The notes below the pieces were generated by a model. That model was not told the DNA's origin. It searched no databases and saw nothing but the letters and a program-made list of their open reading frames with translations. From the IMG/VR virus record IMGVR_UViG_3300046169_000003, positions 1 through 22,350 of that record: a DNA stretch of 22,350 nt. One strand, 5' to 3'. Shown one piece after another: positions 5,435 through 13,297 of the stretch; position 1 is the stretch's first letter, and each line of letters starts with the position of its first letter. This DNA comes from a virus. The position numbers were made by a program, and so were the translations under genes.

Positions 5435-6060
5435 TGATAAACATTTACAATCAAGACTGCTTAGAAGCAATGAAAGAGATGTCAGATAATCAATTTGATT
5501 TGGCAATAGTAGACCCTCCTTATGGAATTGATGTAACAAAGATGACCTTAGGAAATGGCAAGAAAAAAATAAACAGAGGAACATCAGATTGGGATAGTTC
5601 AATACCGACAAAAGATTATTGGGATAATTTATTTAGAGTTAGTAAAAATCAAATAGTATGGGGTGCTAATTATATGACAACATATTTACCTCCATCAATG
5701 GGTTGGATATATTGGGATAAGGGAACTGGAGCAAATGATTTTAGTGATGGAGAACTAGCTTTTAGTTCATTTAATAGAGCCTTAAGAAGTTACAAAGTTT
5801 CTTGGGTTGGTGCTAATGCTAACAATGGAACTCCTAGAATACATCCAACAGAAAAACCGATTAGACTTTATGAGTGGCTATTAATGAACTATGCAAAAGA
5901 GGGAGATAAGATATTAGACACACACTTAGGAAGTGGAAGTATTGCTCTTGCTTGTCATAATCTAGGCTATGACTTAGAGGGGTACGAATTAGACAAAGAC
6001 TATTACGATAATGCTTTAAAAAGAATTAAAGAACACCAATCTCAACTAAGGCTGATATGA
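5434..6060 (+). CDS. DNA adenine/cytosine-N4 methyltransferase (beta-class order)
   Basis: The 208-residue enzyme has catalytic motif IV DPPYGID at residues 27-33, HPTEKP at 137-142 and the SAM-binding motif LDTHLGSGS at 161-169, followed by LEGYELDKDYYDNALKRI. The motif order IV then I marks the beta class of N6-adenine / N4-cytosine methyltransferases; DPPY favours N6-adenine but does not prove it. It transfers methyl from S-adenosylmethionine to DNA, and no cognate restriction gene is seen. It sits between the two terminase genes with 1-base and 4-base overlaps. That suggests methylation timed with late expression or packaging. The recognition sequence is unknown. Confidence 0.9.
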   Translation: MINIYNQDCLEAMKEMSDNQFDLAIVDPPYGIDVTKMTLGNGKKKINRGTSDWDSSIPTKDYWDNLFRVSKNQIVWGANYMTTYLPPSMGWIYWDKGTGANDFSDGELAFSSFNRALRSYKVSWVGANANNGTPRIHPTEKPIRLYEWLLMNYAKEGDKILDTHLGSGSIALACHNLGYDLEGYELDKDYYDNALKRIKEHQSQLRLI

Positions 6061-7625
6061 AACTTAAAGAGGACAAAACTTTTTACTTTGATGACAAGGC
6101 AGCCGATAGAGTAGTCTACTTTATAGAGAATCACATCAAGCACATCAAAGGAGAGTTAGGAGGACAGCCATTTAAGTTAGAGCCATTTCAGAAAACAATA
6201 GTTAGAGATTTATTCGGTTGGAAGTATAGAGATAGTGGTCTAAGAAGATTTAGGACTGCCTACATTTGTCTACCAAGAAAGAACGGAAAGTCTACTCTTA
6301 TAAGTGCTATTGCTTTGTATATGTTACTAGCCGACAACGAGCCTTCGGCTGAGTGTTACATTGCTGCTGGAGATAGACAACAAGCTGGTATTATATTTGA
6401 CGTTGCTAGTGGAATGGTTAGAGCTGACAATCAACTAAACAAGAATCTAAAAGTATTTAAAAACTCTATTATCCACGAGAAAAGCAACTCAGCATTTAAG
6501 GCTATTAGTTCTGAGGCAAGTTCTAAGTTTGGATATAACGCTAGTTTCATTTGTATGGATGAGTTTTTTGTCCAAAAAGATTCAAGCCTATGGGATGCCT
6601 TGACTACGTCGGTTGGTAGTAGGAGACAGCCAATGACTATAGCCATTACTACTGCTGGATATAATAGAGAGTCTATATGTTACAAGACAGAGGAGTATGG
6701 TCGTAAAGTATCTGAGGGTATAATCAAAGACGATAGCTTCTACTACGTTAAGTATTTTTGTGACTTAGAAACTGATTGGACTACAGAGGAAGCATTGAGA
6801 ATAGCTAATCCTGGAATAGAAACTGGAGTAGTTAAATTAGACTATCTTAAAAGAGAGCAAGAGAAAGCTATCAAGCTACCTAGCTATGAAAACACTTTTA
6901 GAATGTTACACCTCAACCAATGGATGTCATCAGCTAGTAAGTGGCTTAGTGACCAGCAATGGATGGAGTGTAATAAAGCTACAATAAACTTAGAGGATTA
7001 TAAAGGAATGACAGCTTACGCTGGACTTGACTTAGCTAGTGTTCGAGATGTTTCAGCTTTTGTTTTAATTATTCCAGAAGATGATAGGTTTACAGTAATA
7101 CCTTACTTCTTTGCTCCTAAAGAAAATGCTTTTATAAGAAGTAGAAGAGACCAAGTAGATTATATAAGTTGGGAGAAAGAGGGATTGATGGAACTAACAG
7201 AGGGCGATGTAACAGACTACAACTACATTAAGCGCAGAATAAAAGAAGTCGCTGAGGTTGTAAACATAAAATCTATTGCCTACGATAGATGGAACTCTAG
7301 CCAATTAGTGATTGATTTAACAGAGGACGGATTGCCAATGGAGAGCTATGGTCAAGGCTTTGCTAGTATGTCAGCACCAACTAAAGAACTTGAGAAGCTA
7401 GTATTAGGTAAACAGATTAATCACGCTGGTAATAAAGTACTACGTTGGATGTGTTCTAACTTAGCTATGAAAACAGACCCAGCTGGTAATATAAAAATGG
7501 ATAAGAGTAAGTCAAGCGAAAAGATTGACGGAATGGTTGCGCTTGTAATGGCTCTAGGATGCTATATGAATGACGATAGCAGCGACAATTCAACTTATGA
7601 TGACAGAGGAATAGTCTGGATTTAG
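6057..7625 (+). CDS. terL: Terminase large subunit
   Basis: The 522-residue protein is full length for a Terminase_1-type large subunit. The ATPase domain carries Walker A LPRKNGKST (residues 72-80) and Walker B FICMDEF (D168-E169), followed by the coupling region AITTAGYN (196-203). The C-terminal RNase-H-like nuclease has the acidic residues D325 (AGLDLAS), D410 (IAYDRWN) and D491 (KIDGMVALVMA). It packages DNA into the prohead using ATP and cuts it at the ends. Its ATG overlaps the methyltransferase stop (ATGA). A 52-base gap with a promoter-like box follows before the portal gene. Confidence 0.95.
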   Translation: MKLKEDKTFYFDDKAADRVVYFIENHIKHIKGELGGQPFKLEPFQKTIVRDLFGWKYRDSGLRRFRTAYICLPRKNGKSTLISAIALYMLLADNEPSAECYIAAGDRQQAGIIFDVASGMVRADNQLNKNLKVFKNSIIHEKSNSAFKAISSEASSKFGYNASFICMDEFFVQKDSSLWDALTTSVGSRRQPMTIAITTAGYNRESICYKTEEYGRKVSEGIIKDDSFYYVKYFCDLETDWTTEEALRIANPGIETGVVKLDYLKREQEKAIKLPSYENTFRMLHLNQWMSSASKWLSDQQWMECNKATINLEDYKGMTAYAGLDLASVRDVSAFVLIIPEDDRFTVIPYFFAPKENAFIRSRRDQVDYISWEKEGLMELTEGDVTDYNYIKRRIKEVAEVVNIKSIAYDRWNSSQLVIDLTEDGLPMESYGQGFASMSAPTKELEKLVLGKQINHAGNKVLRWMCSNLAMKTDPAGNIKMDKSKSSEKIDGMVALVMALGCYMNDDSSDNSTYDDRGIVWI

Positions 7626-7634
7626 TCGTCCACT

Positions 7635-7656
7635 TTTGCGATTTCTTTTATCTTTG
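7635..7656 (+). promoter_or_regulatory. Bacteroidota-type promoter before the portal gene
   Basis: TATCTTTG at 7649-7656 matches the Bacteroidota -7 consensus TAnnTTTG exactly and lies about 21 bases before the portal ATG, in a rare intergenic gap. A TTTG at 7635-7638 is present, but only 10 bases upstream of the box, too close for a standard -33 element. No better -33 was seen. The -7 match is direct; promoter activity is inferred. Confidence 0.5.
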
Positions 7657-7677
7657 TAAAGTAATTACAAATTATTT

Positions 7678-8868
7678 ATGGGACTATTTGACTTCCTCCG
7701 TTCTGAGAAGAGAGGAGATAACTTCTTAAAAGCAGTTTTTGGTGGCTATGGTGCAGCCAACAGAACAGCAGTTACTAGAGATACATCATTAACATTTAGC
7801 GCAGTCTTTGCGTGTGTAAGAGTTATCAGCGAATCAATAGCTAGTCTACCTATAAAAGTTTACAGAGTCGAGGAAGATGACGACAAAATAACTGACGTTA
7901 GCCATCCAATCTACCGACTACTAGCTACAAATCCTAATAGCTATATGACACCATACACATTTCTAGATACTCTAATGACCAACTTATTGCTAGAGGGGAA
8001 TGCGTATTTTTATATTGAGAGAGATAGCAACGCTAGACCAATAGCATTAATACCTATCAATCCTCAAGACGTTAAAGTAATTAAGCATGAAGGACAAATC
8101 TACTACGACATCAAAGACTATGAGATAGGAGTTATGAAGGAGGATATGCTACACTTCTTTAATCTATCGTTTAATGGTTGTGAGGGAGTTAGCGTATTGA
8201 AAGCACAAAATACAACAATAGCAACGTCAATAGCTGCTAACGACACAGCCAATAGTTATCTAGGAAACTCTGCACAAGTAGGTGGAGTAATTAAACATCC
8301 AGGTAAACTAAGTAAGGAAGCTGTAGCAAGATTAAAGAACTCTTGGAATCAGAATTACTCTGGTTCTTTTGTAGCTGGTAAGACTGCTATTCTTGAGGAG
8401 GGTATGACGTTTGAGCAAACTAACATTGATGCTAATAAGTATCAGCTTTTAGAGACTAGACGTTTCCAGATTGAAGAAGTGGCTAGAATATTTAAAGTGC
8501 CATTATCTTTGATTGGCCACTTAGAGAAAGCTGCTAACTATTCATCTATTGAGGCTTTAAGTATTGACTTCGTAAGATTTACGTTGATGCCTTATATGGT
8601 AATGGTAGAGCAAGAGCTTAACAGAAAGCTATTTAGAGAAACAGAGTTCGGCTCGTTTACTATCAAGCTAGATGCCAATGCTTTACTAAGAGGAGATAGT
8701 GCTTCTCGTGCAAGTTATTACAGAGAGATGGCTTCTATTGGTGCTTTGTCTATTAATGAGATTAGACGAATGGAGGACTTGAATAGAGTAGGACCAGAAG
8801 GCGACCAGTTGTTTATGCCGTTGAATTTTGCTCCAGTTGGAGACGTAGAAGAGGAGGATAAAGAGTAA
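7678..8868 (+). CDS. HK97-family portal protein
   Basis: The 396-residue protein is typical in length for an HK97-type portal (Phage_portal). Conserved pieces include LTFSAVFACVRVISESIASL near the N terminus, PIYRLLATNPNSYMTPYTFL, the loop LLLEGNAYFYIERD and the C-terminal FKVPLSLIGHLEKAANYSSI followed by FVRFTLMPYMVMVEQELNRK. It forms the dodecameric ring at one vertex of the head through which DNA enters and on which the neck assembles. Its stop forms TAATG with the protease gene, so the two are coupled. Confidence 0.95.
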   Translation: MGLFDFLRSEKRGDNFLKAVFGGYGAANRTAVTRDTSLTFSAVFACVRVISESIASLPIKVYRVEEDDDKITDVSHPIYRLLATNPNSYMTPYTFLDTLMTNLLLEGNAYFYIERDSNARPIALIPINPQDVKVIKHEGQIYYDIKDYEIGVMKEDMLHFFNLSFNGCEGVSVLKAQNTTIATSIAANDTANSYLGNSAQVGGVIKHPGKLSKEAVARLKNSWNQNYSGSFVAGKTAILEEGMTFEQTNIDANKYQLLETRRFQIEEVARIFKVPLSLIGHLEKAANYSSIEALSIDFVRFTLMPYMVMVEQELNRKLFRETEFGSFTIKLDANALLRGDSASRASYYREMASIGALSINEIRRMEDLNRVGPEGDQLFMPLNFAPVGDVEEEDKE

Positions 8869-9989
8869 TGCCGATACCTACTAAAAATATAGACGAAACT
8901 AACGAGGAGTTCATCGAAAGATGTATGGTCGATAATATTATGATTGAGGAATATGACGAGGACCAAAGGTTAGCTATCTGTTCTTTACAATTAGAAGAAG
9001 AAAGAGCTTTAGAGGATATAAACACTAAGCCAACTCAAGAGATGGCTGATGAAGCTGCACAAGGCTTAGAATGGCGTGAGGAGTTTGGTAGAGGTGGAAC
9101 AGAGGTAGGCGTAGCTAGAGCAAGAGATATTAAGAACAGAGTAAATCTTAGTATTGAAACGATAAAAAGAATGTACTCTTATTTTAGTAGGCACGAAGTA
9201 GACAAAGAAGGTCAAGGCTTTTATAGTGGAGACGAAGGTTATCCATCTGCTGGACGTATTGCTTGGGCATTATGGGGTGGAGATGTAGGCTTCTCTTGGA
9301 CTAAAAGAAAGATAAAAGAAATAGGTAAAGAAGAAAAATTTATAGATATGAAAAATAAAGAAGTAAGAACATTTAATGTTCAAGACTTAGAGCTAAGAAT
9401 GGATGGAGAGAATCCAGTAGTAGTAGGCTACGGAGCAGTCTTTAATAGTGAGTCTAATGACTTAGGAGGCTTTAGAGAGTTTATAGCTCCTGGTGCTTTT
9501 GAAGGACGTTTAGAGGACGATGTACGTTTCTTAATTAATCACGATGGTTTACCACTAGCTAGAACTACTAACGGAACGCTAAGACTATCAGTAGACGAAA
9601 GAGGTCTAAAGTACGAAGCTAAATTAAATCCTAATGTATCAACCTCAAGAGACTTAATCGAGTTACTAAAAGACGGAACTATCAACCAGTCTAGTTTTGC
9701 TTTTATTGTAGAAGACGACTCTTGGGAGATGAGAGACGGAACTAACTACAGAACGATTAACAAAGTATCTAGGCTTTACGATGTAAGCTCTGTGACTTAC
9801 CCAGCTTATGATGCTGCTAGTAGCTCTGTCGCTTTACGTTCTATGGAACAATGGCAAGAAAAAGAAGAAGCTAAAAAACTAGAAGAAAGTTTAGAGGCTG
9901 AAAAATTAGAGGGCATAAAAGAAGAAGAAGATTTAAAGCAACGCTCCCTCAATGAAATGCGTTTAAAAATCTTAAAAAATAAATATTAA
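8868..9989 (+). CDS. Prohead maturation protease with N-terminal accessory domain
   Basis: The 373-residue product has two parts. Residues of about 65-150 (GLEWREEFGRGGTEVGVARA through YPSAGRIAWALWGGD) form a domain I recognise from many phage head genes, of unknown function. Residues 161-320 are an S78-type HK97 prohead protease: VVVGYGAVFNS, the probable catalytic His in LINHDG (H225) and the Ser in INQSSFAF (S275/276), and YDVSSVTYPAYDAA. The C terminus is charged and helical (LEESLEAEKLEG), as in scaffolding-like delta regions. The protease cleaves the capsid protein's N terminus after prohead assembly. An ATG at 9348 (M161) after A-rich sequence starts exactly at the protease domain and could give a separate shorter product. 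Confidence 0.92.
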   Translation: MPIPTKNIDETNEEFIERCMVDNIMIEEYDEDQRLAICSLQLEEERALEDINTKPTQEMADEAAQGLEWREEFGRGGTEVGVARARDIKNRVNLSIETIKRMYSYFSRHEVDKEGQGFYSGDEGYPSAGRIAWALWGGDVGFSWTKRKIKEIGKEEKFIDMKNKEVRTFNVQDLELRMDGENPVVVGYGAVFNSESNDLGGFREFIAPGAFEGRLEDDVRFLINHDGLPLARTTNGTLRLSVDERGLKYEAKLNPNVSTSRDLIELLKDGTINQSSFAFIVEDDSWEMRDGTNYRTINKVSRLYDVSSVTYPAYDAASSSVALRSMEQWQEKEEAKKLEESLEAEKLEGIKEEEDLKQRSLNEMRLKILKNKY

Positions 9990-10006
9990 TATTAATTTTC
10001 TATAAA

Positions 10007-11212
10007 ATGAAAAACTCAAAATCTTACAAAGAGGAAAGAGCTGAGGTTATCGAAAAGATGGAAGGACTTGTAGCATCTGCTGAAGGTCGTGACTTATCTT
10101 CTGATGAGCAAAGCAACTTTGACTCTTTAAATGATAAAGTTGAGGAGTTAAATAAGATGGCAGTTCGTGCTGAATCTTTTGAGAAACTTCAAGCAACTAA
10201 AGCTGTTAAAGAAGTAACAGAAAACACTCCTAGCGAAGTGAGAGACTATTCTTTCCAAGATGCTATGAATCAAGCTGCTACTGGTCGTTTAGAAGGTCTT
10301 GTAAAAGAGATGGACCAAGAAGCAAGAAACGAGGCTCGTTACACTGGTCAATCGTTTAAAGGTATTGCTATACCATCTACAATCTTAACTCGTGCTGCTG
10401 TAGCTACTGCTGCTGGTAACGCTACTGAAGTTATGGCTTGGACTGACCAACTAGAAGCAAACTTAGTTTTAGCTTCTGCTGGTGCTAATTTTTACTCAGG
10501 AATCGATTCAATGAAATTCCCAGTATTTAGTGCTATCAACTCTGGCTTTGTTGCTGAGACTGGTGGTTCTGCTCCAGCTGCTAATGGTACTGCTTCAAGC
10601 GTTACATTAGAGCCACATAAATTAATTTCTATTGTAAATGTTTCTGCTGAGGCTATCGCTCAAAATGCTTCTATCGAAGCTGCATTGAGAAGAAACATGG
10701 CTCAATCTGTAGCTACTACTTTAGAGGCTGCTTTATTAGGAACTGGAGATGTAACTAACGCTCCTACTTCTATCTTTGCTGACGCTACTACTTCTGGTAC
10801 TGGTGTAACTGCTTCTGACTGGATTGATATGGAAACTAGCTTAATTGAGAATGGTGTTCAAATTAACGGAGCTAGATTAGCTTACTTATTAGACCCTTCT
10901 GCTTACGCTACTGTAAAAGCTTTAGCACAAGTTTCTAACGTATCTCCTATCTGGGACAACGCTAGAAAAGAGCTTAACGGCTACTTCTCTTTTGTATCTC
11001 CTAACGTAGGTAACGGTGGAACTGCTGGTAAAGACCACGCTCTATTCGGAGACTTCTCAAAATGTCACATAGCTCAGTTTGGTGGTTTAGACGTTATTTA
11101 TGACATCTATACTAACGCTGGAACTGGAGAGCCAAGATACATCTTGACTTCTTTAGTAGACGGAGATTGTGTTCAGAATGACACTGCTTTTGTTAATTTG
11201 ATTGAAGCATAA
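10007..11212 (+). CDS. HK97-fold major capsid protein
   Basis: The 401-residue protein has a helical, charged N-terminal delta-like region (residues 1-100, MKNSKSYKEERAEVIEKMEG, SSDEQSNFDSLNDKVEEL). The HK97 capsid fold follows: FVAETGGSAPA, VTLEPHKLISIVNVSAEAIA, AALLGTGDVTNAPTSIF, then DPSAYATVKAL and LFGDFSKCHIAQFGGLDVIY. The N-terminal segment would be removed by the protease encoded just upstream. Codon use shifts to GCT, ACT, TCT and GGT codons, consistent with very high expression. An A/T-only stretch containing the palindrome AATATTAATATT (9982-9993) precedes the ATG, as is common before strongly translated Bacteroidota genes. A terminator follows. Confidence 0.96.
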   Translation: MKNSKSYKEERAEVIEKMEGLVASAEGRDLSSDEQSNFDSLNDKVEELNKMAVRAESFEKLQATKAVKEVTENTPSEVRDYSFQDAMNQAATGRLEGLVKEMDQEARNEARYTGQSFKGIAIPSTILTRAAVATAAGNATEVMAWTDQLEANLVLASAGANFYSGIDSMKFPVFSAINSGFVAETGGSAPAANGTASSVTLEPHKLISIVNVSAEAIAQNASIEAALRRNMAQSVATTLEAALLGTGDVTNAPTSIFADATTSGTGVTASDWIDMETSLIENGVQINGARLAYLLDPSAYATVKALAQVSNVSPIWDNARKELNGYFSFVSPNVGNGGTAGKDHALFGDFSKCHIAQFGGLDVIYDIYTNAGTGEPRYILTSLVDGDCVQNDTAFVNLIEA

Positions 11213-11225
11213 TTTGTTTTTAATT

Positions 11226-11262
11226 GGAGGGTGGAGAAATCCACTCTCCTTTATTATTTTTT
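11226..11262 (+). terminator. Rho-independent terminator after the capsid gene
   Basis: GGAGGGTGGA (11226-11235), a GAAA loop and TCCACTCTCC (11240-11249) form a 10-bp stem with one G-T wobble, followed by a T-rich tail to 11262. It sits between the capsid gene and the first neck gene. This is the classic place to lower downstream expression relative to capsid. Confidence 0.85.
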
Positions 11263-11264
11263 AA

Positions 11265-11894
11265 ATGGAATACTATAACTACAACTTTAACACATTAAGA
11301 GGTTCTGATTATGTGCCTTATGGTAAGTTAGTTCTAAAGACTGCTCCAACGTCTACTGTTATATCATTATCAGAGGCTAAGGCATTTTTAAGAATAGACT
11401 CAGACTATGACGATGACAATACTTATATTACGTCTTTGATTAATGTTGCAACAAGTGTAGTTGAGGAGTTTACTAGACGAAGATTAATTACTCAGTCTTA
11501 TTATTTATATTATGACGAGTTTCCTCCATACATTGACTTACAGATAGGAATAATACAACCATTTTTTGCTATAAAATATTATGATACCGACAACGTACAA
11601 CAAACTTTAGCAACTTCAGAATACGATGTTGATGATAAAATAAGACCAGGAAGAATATATGAATCTAAAGACGGTAGTTTCCCAGATACTTACGAAAGAC
11701 CAAACGCTGTTGAAGTAGAGTTTGTAGTTGGTACTACAGCAAGTGAAGTTCCAGCTCCAATAGTACAAGCTGTTTATATTATCGTAGGTCGTTACTACGA
11801 AAATCGCCAAGACGTTGTTATGGGTACACAAGTAAATGAACTTCCATTGATGGTAGAACACTTATTAACTCCTTACCGATTGCTTGAACTATGA
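11265..11894 (+). CDS. Head-tail connector, phiE125 gp8 / gp6-like family
   Basis: The 209-residue protein has VISLSEAKAFLRIDSDYDDD followed by ITSLINVATSVVEEFTRRRL. This is the opening of the connector family that adds a ring under the portal (Phage_connect / gp8 type). A beta-rich middle follows (IDLQIGIIQPFFAIKYYDTD), then VEFVVGTTASEVPAPIVQAV and IIVGRYYENRQ near the end, all family-typical. The gene follows the terminator and precedes the head-closure gene, the standard order. It overlaps that gene by 4 bases (ATGATAA-like junction). Confidence 0.85.
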   Translation: MEYYNYNFNTLRGSDYVPYGKLVLKTAPTSTVISLSEAKAFLRIDSDYDDDNTYITSLINVATSVVEEFTRRRLITQSYYLYYDEFPPYIDLQIGIIQPFFAIKYYDTDNVQQTLATSEYDVDDKIRPGRIYESKDGSFPDTYERPNAVEVEFVVGTTASEVPAPIVQAVYIIVGRYYENRQDVVMGTQVNELPLMVEHLLTPYRLLEL

Positions 11895-13297
11895 TAATAG
11901 GCAAACTAGATAGAAAGTTAAAACTATATACACAGACTTACTCTACTAACGCTTATGGCGAGAGAGTAGTATCTGACAATAGTTATGTTACCATCTACGC
12001 AGACTTTGACTTCAAAGGTGGTAATACTAACTTCGATGCTGATGCCTTAATCAATGACGAGCGTATAGAGTGCTTAATAAGATACAGAACAAACATAGGA
12101 GTAAGTCCACAATACTTTATCTCTAATGGCTCTACTAATTATTCTATCAAGAGTATAAAGGAAGTAGGTCGTAAAGATGCTATGGTGCTTTTATTAGAGA
12201 AGAATGACGTAGTAGATTTATCACAAACAGCTCCTAATCAATTTGTCTTCACTATTGACACAGAGAATACATCTAGTGGCTCTAGCTTGAATACACAGTT
12301 TATGATGCCTTTAGTTAGTGGAGGTAGTTATAATGCTACAGTAAACTGGGGAGATGGCTCTAGCGATACAATAACAAGTTACAATCAAGCAGAGGTTACA
12401 CACACTTATAGTAGTGCTGGTCAATACGAAGTTAGTATAGAGGGAACATTACAAGGATGGCAATTTAATAACGCTGGAGATAGGCTTAAAATGCTTGACG
12501 TTAAACAATGGGGAGTATTAGACTTATCTACTTCTGCTGCTTTTTATGGTTGTTTTAATTTAGATGCTAGTGCTACAGATGCTCCTACTGTTTCTAGCAC
12601 ATCATTTTATAGAATGTTTAGAGATTGTACTAACTTCAATGGAGCAATTGGAAACTGGAATACATCTACTATAAATAACTTACAAGAAACTTTCTATAAT
12701 GCAAGTACATTTAATAAGTCAATAAATTCTTGGGATGTAAGTAATTGTACTATTTTTTCTAGAACGTTTAGAAACGCCAAAACTTTTGACCAAGATTTGA
12801 ACTCTTGGAATACTTCTAATGCTGAAAATATGTTTGAAACATTTAGAGATTGTACTCAATTCAATGGAGATATATATAGTTGGGACACTACTAATGTAGA
12901 AAATATGAATAGTATGCTTTACAACTGCGACCTATTCGACCAATCTCTAGCAGCGTGGAATATTTCTAATGTAACAAACTTTACTAATTTTATGCAGAAC
13001 GCTAGTGGTCTAAGCACATCTAACTACGATGCTACATTAATATCATGGGCTGCACAATCTGTATCACAAAATGAAAGTATAAACTTCGGTGGCTCACAAT
13101 TTACAGAGTCTGCTTATGCTTCAAGATTCAGCTTAATAGAGGATGATGGTTGGACTATTGTTGATGGTGGTATATTTGACCCAACACCAGTCGATTACAT
13201 AAGCATACTAACAACTAGAGTAGTAGCTGCTGGAGGTACTATAGAGAACACTACAGACAGCCAAGCATTCTTACAAACATTAAATGACATTGACTAA
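11891..13297 (+). CDS. Head-closure protein fused to PKD and BspA-like (DUF285) domains
   Basis: Residues 1-105 (IGKLDRKLKLYTQTYSTNAY, DALINDERIECLIRYR, YSIKSIKEVGRKDAMVLLLE) match phage head-tail adaptor/head-closure proteins (about 110 residues, Phage_H_T_join). A linker leads to a PKD-like domain: FVFTIDT at 118, WGDGSS at 153-158, HTYSSAGQYEVSIEG at 171-185. Five or so 25-residue DUF285/BspA repeats follow (about 220-370), with units such as MFRDCTNFNGAIGNW and TFRDCTQFNGDIYSW. The last 35 residues contain TTRVVAAGGTIENTTD, a short motif I associate with Bacteroidota phage virion proteins. The head-closure part caps the portal-connector; the added domains should project from the neck and could bind a surface or glycan. 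Gene neighbours and frame support a real fusion, but loss of a stop codon by sequencing error cannot be excluded. Confidence 0.82.
   Translation: MIIGKLDRKLKLYTQTYSTNAYGERVVSDNSYVTIYADFDFKGGNTNFDADALINDERIECLIRYRTNIGVSPQYFISNGSTNYSIKSIKEVGRKDAMVLLLEKNDVVDLSQTAPNQFVFTIDTENTSSGSSLNTQFMMPLVSGGSYNATVNWGDGSSDTITSYNQAEVTHTYSSAGQYEVSIEGTLQGWQFNNAGDRLKMLDVKQWGVLDLSTSAAFYGCFNLDASATDAPTVSSTSFYRMFRDCTNFNGAIGNWNTSTINNLQETFYNASTFNKSINSWDVSNCTIFSRTFRNAKTFDQDLNSWNTSNAENMFETFRDCTQFNGDIYSWDTTNVENMNSMLYNCDLFDQSLAAWNISNVTNFTNFMQNASGLSTSNYDATLISWAAQSVSQNESINFGGSQFTESAYASRFSLIEDDGWTIVDGGIFDPTPVDYISILTTRVVAAGGTIENTTDSQAFLQTLNDID

Noticed and set aside
5318-5611. 97-codon minus-strand frame
   Set aside because: It crosses the junction of the small terminase and methyltransferase genes on the opposite strand and shows no domain; it is a shadow.
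6469-6477. TTATCCACG, one mismatch from a DnaA box
   Set aside because: A single isolated copy inside the large terminase gene, far from the replication genes, with no cluster around it.
12550-13000. Possible diversity-generating or recombinational variable region in the BspA repeats
   Set aside because: The repeats are similar at protein level but not near-identical DNA. No reverse transcriptase or template repeat is visible in the window.
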